Assembly (NCBI GenBank): GCA_007026445.1 | Contig: VDMD01000007.1 | Span: forward strand, 1,054,001 to 1,118,000 | Direction of reading: 5' to 3' | DNA length: 64,000 nucleotides | DNA from: Schizophyllum amplum | Taxonomy: Eukaryota; Basidiomycota; Agaricomycetes; Agaricales; Schizophyllaceae | Shown here: positions 1 through 9,510 of the stretch, one piece after another | Numbering within the stretch: position 1 is the stretch's first letter | Layout: every line of letters begins with the position of its first letter | The notes under the pieces: model-generated | The model's input: the letters and a program-made list of their open reading frames with translations, nothing else | Told to the model about the DNA's origin: nothing | The model's database searches: none | Translations under genes and position numbers: made by a program

Positions 1-115
1 CCAGGGGATGTACGAGCTCCGGGGGATGTACGAGCTCCAGGGGATGTACGAGCCCCAGGGAGGAAGCACGAGCTCCAGGGATGGACGAGTTCCAATGTAC
101 GAGCTTCACGAGTGC
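1..115. repeat. Minisatellite, about 18-bp unit
   Basis: Five to six head-to-tail copies of a unit close to GGGGATGTACGAGCTCCA, cleanest at 4-58 and degenerate to about 115. The array probably begins outside the window. It lies just downstream (in gene direction) of the last visible exon of the acyl-CoA dehydrogenase, where an intron donor at 138-131 (GTGCGTACATCTCC on the minus strand) already resembles the unit. It may therefore be an expanded intron sequence. Confidence 0.8.
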
Positions 116-138
116 GCGGGCTTTGGAGATGTACGCAC

Positions 139-1979
139 TTCAAGCACTCTTCGACGACCAGCCTGTGCGAGCGGGCTGAGGAGCAGATCATGACCCATCG
201 CTCGTGATTGAAGTTGCTGCGATGGATGTTAGCAGTCATTGACCAATCTTTTCGAATCAGACAGACCTCAGCATGACGAACACCCCTCCGCCTTCCGGCC
301 CCAGGGTGTTCTCGACGGGCACACGGACATTGTCGAAGGCAATGAACGCCGTCCCTGCAGTCGGCGACTACGAAAAGAAACGTCAGCCAAGCATGGCAAG
401 GAGGAACATAATCTGCACTCACGTAGCTCGTCTTGATCGACTTCGTCTCCACGCCCTCGCCGCGCTCGACAAGGATGACCGTGAACCCGTCCTCCGTCTT
501 GCAGCCGACCGTGAAGTAATGCGAGAAGGTGCCGTTGGTGATCCATTTCTTACTATAAGATGGTAATTAAACGGGAGTAGCCGCGTGCGCGAGCACCACT
601 CACGTCCCGTTGATTATCCAAAACTTGCCGTCCTCGGTCTTCGTTGCGGTCGTACGGAGACTGCGAGACCGTTAGCATATATGATGCTTCTCGAAGTGCG
701 GTGCTCACCCTTGGACGTCAGACCCGGCAAAGGCTTCGGAGATGGCGAGACATATTGGCTTCTTGCCTGACAAAACTTCGGGAACGACCTGAGGAGATGC
801 ATCAGCTGAGATATTTCAGGCGATGCATCCAATGGTACCTTCGCCTGCAACTCCGGAGTCCCAAAATTAAGAACAGGCGGGAGGCCGATGACGGTGCCGG
901 CTAGCAAACCTGTGAGGTGTCATTGGAAGCTCGGTGCATCTCGAAGAGGCCACTCACCATCACCATATCCGCGCTGTCCCACCCGTGCAAATTCTTGCGT
1001 GATGATAAGCTAGTGAAGGCTTGTCAATCTCGCGCATAATCAGGATGAAACGTTCCCTACTTCGTGAAAGTAGTTGAACTGCGAAGAGCCGCGTCAGTAA
1101 TCGGGATATAAAGAGAGTCACGAGCACATACCTCCTCCGGCTTTACAATACCACCCATAAGAGTCTGACCCTTCAAGTGCTTGCCGGGACCCATCCGCAT
1201 GTGAATCAACCCAAGCTTCCTGGAGTCTTTGTGAGCTGCGCAACAGAAACCCCGACGATATTCGATACGTACGCCATCTCGTCAATCACGCTTTGGCTTG
1301 GACGCTTTCCGTCTGCCTCCCTTGCCTATAATGAATAGTCAATTCTCAGCGTAAGGTATATGAGGCCATGACGAACGCACTATGGCATCGGGGAGGACAA
1401 CATCGTCAAAGAATCTGCGGACGGCCTTCTGGAAGCGACGATGATTGTCGTTGTAGTATGGGCTATGGTAGCCAGCAGAGAGCCATGTCGGCTCGGCGTA
1501 AGGGACCTTGGAGAGCTCTCCTGGGACGCGGCTGGTGATCACGCTCTGCTCGCCCTCGATAACACCGATCTGCAGGCGCTGATATTGGGGCCGCAGGAGG
1601 ACTTCGTGTCGGTGCAAAGAGTAGAACGCTTCTGTCGCATCCTGGCCGGCTATGAGGGAGACAGCATCAGCCAACCGTTCGGTTATCAGGTTGCAAATAC
1701 GCACCGACTTCGGAGTCTAAGAGAACAGACGCGCCACCGGGGTGCATGTTCATGAATCTGCTGACATCGTACACCTTGCCGTCAATGACGAGCCACTGCA
1801 AAGGGGTGTGGTATCTCAGGACAGGGTGCAACAGTGGACTTCGGATTTGGACTGACAAGATCGCCTTCCTTGTTGTGCTTTACGAGCCGTCAGCGACTGA
1901 TACTGAAGCTATTGGAGTGACGCTGGCGCACCTTCTCCACCTCATCGCGCGTCAAAGTCTTGAGCTCCTTAGTGGCCAT
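139..1979 (-). CDS. Acyl-CoA dehydrogenase with N-terminal cytochrome b5 domain (3' end outside window)
   Basis: A flavoprotein that would oxidise acyl-CoA to the 2-enoyl-CoA, with a heme-binding cytochrome b5 domain at the N-terminus. This architecture is common in fungi. I start at the ATG at 1979 ([10 protein letters not shown]...), which splices through two short introns into [15 protein letters not shown], the b5 heme motif. Later exons read [14 protein letters not shown], an [13 protein letters not shown] segment, [12 protein letters not shown] (flavin/substrate region), [22 protein letters not shown] and NFNHERW, in the order expected for the family. About ten short exons are visible. 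The last visible one ends at 139 with VEECLK, roughly 100 residues short of a normal C-terminus. Beyond it lies a donor site and the minisatellite, so the gene either continues past the left edge or has been cut. The family assignment is secure; the substrate is unknown. Confidence 0.85.
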
Positions 1980-2256
1980 GTTGGTGAGATGATGGAAGTA
2001 GAGGACAAGAGCAGAAGGAGAGTTTCACGACCCGGCCGTTGCCCTGAGCGCTAAATGACATGACAGTGTTGCATGTGATTTCCCGTCATCGACGATGCGG
2101 GGAAGCGGCAGACACGTGAAAAGACAAATGAACACGGCCGTGCCAATCATGCCCTCCGGAATTCCAACTGTGACAGTAGTGACACATCCCATTGTCCTAC
2201 GATACAACCATGCAATTTCTACAAGACAAGTTGATACATACACGTCCAAACCCGCA

Positions 2257-3074
2257 TTAAACGTTCAAGCCGTCCTTGACCGCCTGCCACGACTCACGCG
2301 AAGTGATGTCCTTCCACCACCGCGCGACGTTCGGCTTCTCCTCAGACTCCAGGCCGTTGAATCCTATCATGGACAGCATAGAGCCGTATGAGAGGTGGAA
2401 GAGGTCGGCCAAGGTGATCTCCTGCATATACAATTCAGTAACTTCCCTCCTTTCTGCAGAAAGACAACACGCACATCACCAGCGAGGTACTTCTGCTTCG
2501 ACAAAATGGCCTCGTATCCCTCAAGCTTCTTGTCAAGAGTGCTGAGCAGCGAGGCTGCGAGCTCGTCGTTGCTCGTGAGGCCCCTCATCCTGCGAGTGCG
2601 GTCAGACTCAACGCCACGATAGTATGAGTAAAGCAGAGACTACTTACGGCTTGAACACCTTCTCCGCGACCGCGTTGGAAGCGAACTGGTCAAAGTTGCT
2701 GTACTCAATTGAGCAGGCCTGCTCGAACAGCGCCTTCGCCTTGATCTCCGTCGGCACCAGCGGCGTCCCCTGGTCGGGGAACTTGGCGCAGATGTACCGG
2801 CAGATCGCGCGGCTCTCGAACACGATGAAACCGTCGTCGTCCTAGGTGCGTATCGCGACGTGTCAGCGCCAGGGAGGAACATCTGTACCCGAGAGCACAT
2901 ACGAGATAAGGAACCTGCCCGAAGGGCTGCTTCTTCATGTACTCGGATTGCTTTTGGTCGCCCTTGTAGAGGTCGACAAGCACGAACTTGAATTCGACTT
3001 TCTTCTCCATCAAGACGGTACCGGACACGGCGCGTGCACGTCGACATCGGGTGGCCATAAAGCGTGAGAACCAT
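2257..3074 (-). pseudogene. Glutathione S-transferase, phi-like, copy 1 (frameshifted)
   Basis: First of four tandem GST genes. The start at 3074 gives MVLTLYGHPMSTCTRRV, the thioredoxin-fold N-terminus with the catalytic serine in the PMSTCTRRV segment. At about 3010-3026 one extra base relative to copies 2-4 puts this start out of frame with the rest (VLMEKKVEFKFVLVDL, KKQPFGQVPYL). After an intron at about 2913-2850 the second exon is intact (DDDGFIVFESRAICRYICAKFPDQ). The helical C-terminal domain follows through two more introns to DGLNV and a TAA at 2257. Everything except that one base is well preserved, so the break is recent or a sequence error. A start codon in the second frame at 3157 would lose the N-terminal GST fold. 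The TATA-like element and intron positions match the other copies. Confidence 0.75.
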
Positions 3075-3158
3075 GTTGAGAGTGATGAGTAGAAGGCGCA
3101 AGAGGAGCGAGGGCTGGCGAAAGAGATGGAAGCAGATGAAGTTTCCCCCCACCGCACG

Positions 3159-3168
3159 CCCTTTTATG
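3159..3168 (-). promoter_or_regulatory. TATA-like core promoter of GST copy 1
   Basis: On the minus strand this reads CATAAAAGGG followed by CGTGCGG, about 90 bp upstream of the ATG at 3074. The same ATAAA-G(G)-C-rich block occurs at the same distance in all four GST copies. Confidence 0.55.
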
Positions 3169-3199
3169 AGCTGGGGACCTCGTCCCAATCTTGTTCATC

Positions 3200-4037
3200 A
3201 CACAGACATCGCGAACAGAATTCCAGAGGATTTTGAGTCAGCGCTGAGAGAAAGAGCCATGATTTACGTTATCGCTGTTGCCTCATACAGCCTATATAGG
3301 GAAACGTAGCACATGGCAGGCCTAGAAGCCCCGGTTCCGCCGGTCTTTAACCTTGCACTGTACAGACCCTCAACTTTAAGCAATGGCTGGAGTATGGCTG
3401 TGACGGGATTTGCGAGAGCAGATGCCAGGTGATACGCTCCCATACGCGGGCATGGAGGAGCATTGCAGGCGGATGCGGACTCGTCGTTCAAGGCGAGAAT
3501 CGGAGTCTGAGCTCCAAGTTCTTGGTCTTTGCTTGACGTTCCTGTCGCACAAGAACATTGCAACGACTACTAGGTATAATTTTGATGACTTCGATCAAAG
3601 GTGCTCAAAGGTCTTGCAAGGCAAGGAAATGCAAAAGCAAGGAAGTACCGAAAGTCAACATTACACGTGACTATTCCCGGTCGTCCGGAAGTTCTCCAGA
3701 GTCTACGCGCGAATCAGAGATACTTCGAGGTCCTTGTCCTGTAGCTGAGAAATCCTCTTCCTCTCCTTCGAGTCACATGGCTGGGCTTGACTGTCATGCA
3801 ATATCAAGGGGGCATTGTGTGTGCGTCGTGGCAATTCTCTCGTCTTCGTCTTGATGCTTTGATTATGTTCCCTTGCATTCCCTCCTACGTTCCCTCTCTG
3901 TGATCTGACCACAACGATAAGAGGTCGGCCTTCGGATCTGTGCTTCGTTTGACTATTACAAAGAGAGCGCGAGCGATTCCTTCTTAAGCCTGTTGTATAT
4001 TGATTACAAGACAAATTGATATACGTCCGAACTCGAA
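3200..4037. other. Intergenic, GST copy 1 to copy 2
   Basis: About 840 bases between the promoter of copy 1 and the stop of copy 2. Only short, unsupported reading frames on both strands; no RNA gene, repeat or recognisable domain seen. Confidence 0.5.
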
Positions 4038-4837
4038 TCAAGCGGTTCCCTTCAAGCCATCCTTAACCGCCAGCCACGACTCACGCGAGCTGATGTCCTT
4101 CCACCACCGCGCGACATTTGGCTTCTCCTCCAGGCCCTTGAATCCCATCATCGGCAGTATAGAGCCGTACGGGAGATGGAAGAGGTCGGCCAAGGTGATC
4201 TCCTGCGTATACGGGTCAATAAACTCACTCCCTATCCCAGGAAAATAGCGCGCACATCACCACCGAGATACTTTTGCTTCGACAGAATCACCTCGTACGC
4301 TTCCAACTTCTTGTCAAGGGTGCTGAGCAGCGCGGCCGCAAGGTCGTCGTTGCCCTTGAGACCCTTCATCCTGCAAGTGGGGTCAGATATGAGGGCGCGA
4401 GATAAAGCAGAGATTGCTTACGGCTTGAAGACCTTCTCCGCGGCCGCGCCGGAAACGAGCGGGTCAAAGTTGCTACCCTCGATGGACACGGCTTGCTCGA
4501 ACATCGCCTTCGCCTTCAGCCCCGTCGGCACCAGCGACGTGCCCTGCTGGGGGAATTTGTCGCAGAGGTAGCGGCAGATCGCGCGGCTCTCGTACACGAT
4601 GAAGCCGTCGTCGTCCTAGCATGTGTGAGCGATGAAGACGCATCGGCAGCCGGGGGCACTCACGAGATAAGGAACCTGGCCGAAGGGCTGCTTCGCCAGG
4701 TACTCAGGCTTCTTGTGATCGCCCTTCGGGAGGTCGACAAGGACGAACTTGAAGGGGATCTTCTTCTCCATCAAGATGATACCAACGCGACGCGTGCACG
4801 TCGACATTGGGTGGCCATAAAGCGTGAGAACTGACAT
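4038..4837 (-). CDS. Glutathione S-transferase, phi-like, copy 2
   Basis: Conjugates glutathione to electrophiles or reduces peroxides; phi-type GSTs are expanded in wood-decay basidiomycetes and linked to detoxifying plant-derived compounds. The start at 4837 gives MSVLTLYGHPMSTCTRRVG, with the catalytic serine in the PMSTC segment. Exon 1 ends in KQPFGQVPYL. Exon 2 begins DDDGFIVYESRAICRYLC, the glutathione gamma-glutamyl contact (ESRAI). A 3' exon encodes LDKKLE and KQKYLGGD, and the last exon EITLADLFHLPYGS with a WWKDISSRESW tail, ending TGA at 4038. There are three introns of 50-65 nt at the same positions as the neighbours. The family core is uninterrupted, so this copy looks functional. 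The first two residues (MSV rather than MV) differ from the other copies. The class call (phi) is from motif resemblance; substrate is unknown. Confidence 0.85.
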
Positions 4838-4912
4838 GTTGAGGGGATGTGAAAGTGTGAAGAGAAGAGCTCAGGAGTGCTGCAGCGGATGAGTATCGGC
4901 ACCGCAACACGC

Positions 4913-4922
4913 GCCTTTATAC
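4913..4922 (-). promoter_or_regulatory. TATA-like core promoter of GST copy 2
   Basis: Minus strand reads TGTATAAAGGCGCG about 80 bp upstream of the ATG at 4837, equivalent to the elements of the other GST copies. Confidence 0.55.
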
Positions 4923-5813
4923 ACTGACGACGGCCATCCTCTTACCGAATTACTGTCAAGTTATCGTTGTAAGGTCGGTTGCGAGTATCCATGGATGTTT
5001 AGACAATGGCCGTGTGTCGGCTCAGACGTTACCGACACACGTGGCACATGTCAGCAAGCTCTGAATCCGGTCATGTCGGGACCTGGTCGGGACCAGGTCG
5101 GTACTCAACCTTGCCTCGCAGATGCCTGGAGGCTAGGCGGTGGCTGGCGAGATGGCGGGGGCAGGCCTGAGAAGAGCGAGTAAGCGCTCACGTACGCGTG
5201 GAGGAGCGCATGTGATCTACCCCAGGCGGGCAGTGGCGGGCCTAAGTGCGAGTCGGTGGCGAGAATAGCACGAAGGATGTTGTGGAATTTATTGAAGCTC
5301 TCACAATGAATGTACAGAATCCCCCGGGGCAAACTGCACTGAGCAAAGGTGGGAAACGGGAAAGAGGCGTGCTCGCGTCGACGTTCAGGGCACGTGGGAC
5401 CTAGTTCAACAATGCTTCTCAGTATTCTTTGTTAAGACTTGGCAGAATGTCCCGCTCTTCGTTAGACAGCCTATACATCACTTTCAGCTAAAGGGGACAC
5501 CATATGCGGTTGGCGCGGACAGCAAGATGGTCACGATGGTGGGAGAGAAGCATCATTGGGCGGGCGCACGTGCGTATCCCCGCTGGCAAACAATGCCCAT
5601 CGGATGAGGTAAGCGAACGAGCAGTGACATGTGACAGTTTACGCTCCGGCTTTCACCTTCCATCACGCTTCCTGCACGCTCTCATCATTGTCTCTCACCT
5701 GCTGCATATTATTTCCACTCCAAAGTTGTTTGCCTTCCCCCTCGCTCTTCTCCCTCCCCTACAAATTATTCTTCACTCTTGTCGTCGAGCTTCCGCCTCA
5801 AAGTGTTTTGAAT
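4923..5813. other. Intergenic with pyrimidine-rich promoter-like tract
   Basis: Nothing recognisable from 4923 to about 5640 except a small inverted repeat, CCTGGTC-gg-GACCAGG, near 5081-5096. From about 5640 to 5800 the plus strand is strongly pyrimidine-rich, the usual look of a basidiomycete promoter or 5' UTR, and it leads into the coding relic starting at 5814. Confidence 0.45.
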
Positions 5814-6548
5814 ATGCCTTTACTACTCAAGCTCAAGGCTGACACAATTTGTGTCTCCCCAGTGTCCCCCCAGATCAAGTTCGACATCAGCGCCCATGAC
5901 AAGTTTGCCTGACAATCTGCCGAACGCCGAGGTCATCATCCAGCAGTGCGAGAGCGCGCAGGAAAACGTCGACTGGACCCTCGACCTACGCGGTGTCTCT
6001 CTTCTCCACGGCGGCGCTGCCTACGTCTGTGTAAAACTCGGTCCGTCCATCCAGCATGGCCGAGGCGTGGACGCAGCTCTTTGCTGTGCAGGTTTTCTAC
6101 AGTGACGCTGGTACCCATGTCCGGGCCCCCAACGTCCACCTCTCATTCTAACTGGACGGCTTGGGCTCCAGCGTCATGAGTTTCATCGACGGGTGATATG
6201 CGGCGGACGCCAGCTTTGTCGCCGCCGCCGAGAAGCGCCTCATCGCTATTCGGGGTCTGTTTGGGGTCCAACAACTCAGAAACTCAGCTCCGTCGGCGGA
6301 GGCCTGATCCGCCACGCTTTCTTCCTCAATCGGAAGTCCTCTGTACCGTACAGCTCCGTCAACCATTGTACATGAACCGGCGCGACTTCCTTAGAGACCG
6401 CAGCGACAACATCGTCGCCGTTGACTTGGGCGCGACAAGCTTCCTCAAACTTGCACTGCGCAATCCCAATTCGTTCAGTCAATACATCCGCAAGCTGATA
6501 GAACACTTGCAGGCGACGCAGCTTAGTACGCTGACGACGGCGTCCTGA
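5814..6548 (+). pseudogene. Unrecognised coding relic with frame breaks
   Basis: I do not recognise this product. Four consecutive plus-strand stretches show strong C/G third-position bias: 5814-5912 (MPLLLKLKADTICVSPV...), about 5898-6090 (NAEVIIQQCESAQENVDWTLDL), 6056-6151 (MAEAWTQLFAVQVFYSDAGT) and 6370-6548 (MNRRDFLRDRSDNIVAVDLG). They are separated by stops or frame changes that I cannot resolve with clean GT-AG introns, though an intron near 6031-6055 is possible. A pyrimidine-rich tract precedes the first ATG. It sits between GST copies 2 and 3 on the opposite strand. Either it is a decayed lineage-specific gene or a short-exon gene that I cannot splice by eye. No domain, signal peptide or membrane segment is evident. 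Confidence 0.35.
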
Positions 6549-6982
6549 TCTCTGGTCCCGTTCAGAACGAAAATCGGTGAGCATATTTTCGACGTCTCGT
6601 CCTATTGCGAGGACACTGAGTTCAATGTACTGCTAAGTAGCTGTCCCGCAGGAGCTCCGACGCGCGGGATACTAGGTTGACCGTGGCGCACAGGCGGTGT
6701 TTGACACGACGGCGTCATCTCTGCATGTTGTTTTCATCGTGCGTGCGTAACTCAAAACTCCCTCGTTATCGTCCGTTTCTGTGCTTACGTTTTTCTACCT
6801 TCTCTCTACTACCTGCCCTCCCCGTCCTGCTTTGTTGCAAAGTACTGATCATGGCGCTAGGGATCGGTTCTCGGATCCGCACCTCGCTCAACTCCCACAA
6901 TGCGAGTGCAAACGATTTCTTTCCTCACAACGGCATGCCCGTCGTATATTGATAGCAAAAGATGTAAACTCAACGCCCGCAA
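6549..6982. other. Intergenic
   Basis: Downstream of the coding relic. It contains a pyrimidine-rich tract at about 6745-6840 but no reading frame, repeat or RNA gene that I can support. Confidence 0.45.
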
Positions 6983-7809
6983 TTATTCTATAGTTCCCTT
7001 CAAGCCGTCCTTGACAGTCTGCCACGACTCACGCGAGCTGATGTCCTTCCACCACCGCACGACGTTTAGCTTCTCCCCGGACTCCAGGCCATTGTATCCA
7101 CATTGAGGCAGCGTAGATCCATACGGGATATGGAAGAGATCGGCCAGACTTACCTCCTGTATATCTGGGTGAGTAACTTGATTTTTCTCGAAGAAAACAA
7201 CACATACATCACCAGCGAGGTACTTCTGCTTCGACAGGATGGCCTCGTACCCTTCCAGCTTCTTCTCGAGCGTGGCGAGCAGCTCGTTCATACGGTCCTT
7301 GTTGTGGATGACGCCCATCTTCCTGCGGTCGCGGTCAGACCTAAGACCACGCAGTGAAGCAGAAAAAATGCCGCTTACAATTTGTACATCTCCATGAACG
7401 CGCCGTACGCAAAGGGGTCAAAGTTGCTCGCCTCGATTGAACAGGCCTGCTCGAACAGCGCCTTCGCCTTCAGTTCCGTCGGCACCAGCGGCGTTCCCTG
7501 GTCGGGGTACTTGTCGCAGATGTAGCGGCAGATGGCGCGGCTTTCGTATACGATAAACCCGTCGTCGTCCTACTTACAGGAGGTGCGTATCGCAGAAGGT
7601 CAGCGGTACAAAGACGGAGCTGCAGCTGGGGTACGTACGAGGTAAGGAACCTGGCCGAAGGGCTGTTTCTTCAGGTACTCGGGTGTCTTATGCTCGGCCT
7701 TTGTGTAGTCCATAGCTACGAACTTGAAGGGGACATTCTTCTCCATCAAGACCATACCAACGCGACGGGTGCACGTCGATATCGCGTGACCATAGAGTGT
7801 GAGGACCAT
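6983..7809 (-). CDS. Glutathione S-transferase, phi-like, copy 3
   Basis: The start at 7809 gives MVLTLYGHAISTCTRRVGM, followed by VPFKFVAMDYTKAEHKTP and KKQPFGQVPYL. The proline of the usual HPMST segment is replaced (HAIST) but the serine and arginine are kept. Exon 2 carries DDDGFIVYESRAICRYICDKYPDQ. An exon ending FMEMYKL joins MGVIHNKDRMNELLATLEKK. The final exon ends DGLKGTIE with the stop at 6983-6985. The last intron (51 nt, about 7204-7154) is a multiple of three and has no stop, so a retained form would insert 17 residues after YLAGD. The middle segment (MYKLKMGVIHNKD) is more divergent than in copies 1, 2 and 4, so this copy is an older duplicate. Function as for copy 2; substrate unknown. 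Confidence 0.85.
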
Positions 7810-7892
7810 GTTAAGGGTTATTTGTGAAGGGGGAGTGGCCAGAAGAGGGGCGAAGCAGCGTTCGTAGCGAATGAGGTCTGCAGACACCGCGC

Positions 7893-7903
7893 GCCCTTTT
7901 ATT
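7893..7903 (-). promoter_or_regulatory. TATA-like core promoter of GST copy 3
   Basis: Minus strand AATAAAAGGGCGCGCGG lies about 90 bp upstream of the ATG at 7809 and matches the element of the other copies. Confidence 0.55.
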
Positions 7904-8173
7904 CGCATGTCTACAGCGTCTTCGGCCTCGGACATTGTTCTGTCATGGCTGACGGAACACCTCCGAGGCCGCGCTGGTCACGTGGCTCGAATATGTTCGA
8001 CTTCGGTTCGCATGCGTTCCGGTGACCTAAGATACATCTCCTGGCCGGTTGCCATTGATGTTTCATAGTGTTCAGGTGATTCCAAGCAAAGCGTCCGCGC
8101 TATCTGACCCATTGTATAGTGGTAGTAACAAGCCCGAAGAGAGGTTTGGAATTGGTTTGGAATAAGCTCACAA

Positions 8174-8972
8174 TCAAGCGGTCTCCTCTATGCCATCCTT
8201 GACCGCCAGCCACGACTGGCGCGAGGTAATGTCCTTCCACCAACGCGCGACGTTCGGCTTCTCCTCCAGGCCGTTGAAACCAATTTTAGGCAGCAATGAG
8301 CCGTACGGGAGATGGAAGAGGTCGGCGAGGGTCACCTCCTAAATAGAGGTCAGTACCCACACCTTCGAGAGATACAGTGCGCACATCACCAGCGAGATAC
8401 TTCTGCTTTGACAGAATCGCCTCGTACCCTTCCAGTTTCTTGTCAAGAGTGCTGAGTAGCGCGGCCGCGAGTTCGTCGTTGCCCTTGAGGCCCTTATTCC
8501 TGTCGTTGCAGTCAGACTTGAGGCCGCGAGGTAAAGCATGGAACTACTTACGGCTTGAACCACTTCTCCAAAGCCGCGGGGGCAGCGAACTGGTCAAAAT
8601 TGCTGCCCTCGATCGACACGGCCTGCTCAAACAACGCCTTCGCCTTCAGCTCTATCGGCACCAGCGACGTCCCCTGCTCGGGATATTTGTCGCAGATATA
8701 GCGGCAGATGGCGCGGCTTTCGAACACGATGAAGCCGTCGTCGTCCTGGGTAGATGTGTTAGCGTTCGCCGTGGAGGAGCGTCTGCAGCTGGAGCATGTA
8801 CAATATAAGGAACCTGCCCGAAGGGCTGCTTCGCCAAGTGCTCGGGTGTCTTATGTTCGCCCGTCGAGAAATCTACAGGTACGAACTTGAATAGGACTTG
8901 CTTCTCTACCAGAACAACGGCGACGCGGCGCGTGCACGTCGACATCGGCTTGCCATAAAGTGTTAAAACCAT
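8174..8972 (-). CDS. Glutathione S-transferase, phi-like, copy 4
   Basis: The start at 8972 gives MVLTLYGKPMSTCTRRVAVV, with the catalytic-serine segment intact. It continues FKFVPVDFSTGEHKTPEHL and KQPFGQVPYI. Exon 2 begins DDDGFIVFESRAICRYICDK after an intron ending ACCCAG. The following exons encode LDKKLEGYEAILSKQKYLAGD and EVTLADLFHLPYGSLLP, ending KDGIEETA with TGA at 8174. Three short introns lie at the same positions as in copies 2 and 3. Length (about 215 residues spliced) is normal for a GST. This is the copy furthest upstream in the array direction. Unequal crossing-over between near-identical exons is the likely origin of the array (inference). Confidence 0.85.
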
Positions 8973-9052
8973 GTTAAGGATTATTTGTGAACGGCCAAGT
9001 GTCCGAGAGATGAGCAAGGAATCGTAGGCGGATGGGGTATGCAACCACTGCG

Positions 9053-9064
9053 CGCCCCCTTTAT
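9053..9064 (-). promoter_or_regulatory. TATA-like core promoter of GST copy 4
   Basis: Minus strand CATAAAGGGGGCGCGCAG, about 90 bp upstream of the ATG at 8972, conserved with the other three GST promoters. Confidence 0.55.
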
Positions 9065-9510
9065 GAGCTGGCGACTGCCTTTGCGACAATGCGATTGCGA
9101 ATCATTAGTAATCATCACTCAGCGACTGACCTCTAAGCGCGATTAGCCACGGCTTCACGTTACCGCCGCCGTATGTGACTCACATATTCTGTCCTAGTTT
9201 TGTCCAAAGTCAACAACTCTTGTTCTCAACATTAGGCGGCTTCAACGTGGCGCGGGCCAAGCTGGCAGTTACCAGGTTAGCTTGATCCACGTGTGTTTCG
9301 GCGTTTGCCGAATAAAACCCATTGTTCGTTTTGACTCCCACGCAGTTCCCACGTCATACACTTCTTCACTGACCGTACGGGTGAAGAAAATATTCCTCGG
9401 CCGTCTCTGACTTGTTGACATCTTGCGAGCACCTCCTGCAAGCGTCCTGCAAGCAGCCGGAAGCGGCGCGTGTCCAACATATCTCCGTTAAAATCCTATT
9501 TCGTCGGGTC
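9065..9510. other. Divergent intergenic region between GST copy 4 and the FHA/G-patch gene
   Basis: 446 bases holding the two divergent 5' flanks. Apart from one CACGTG (about 9288) and AT-richer stretches, I see no specific element. Confidence 0.4.
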
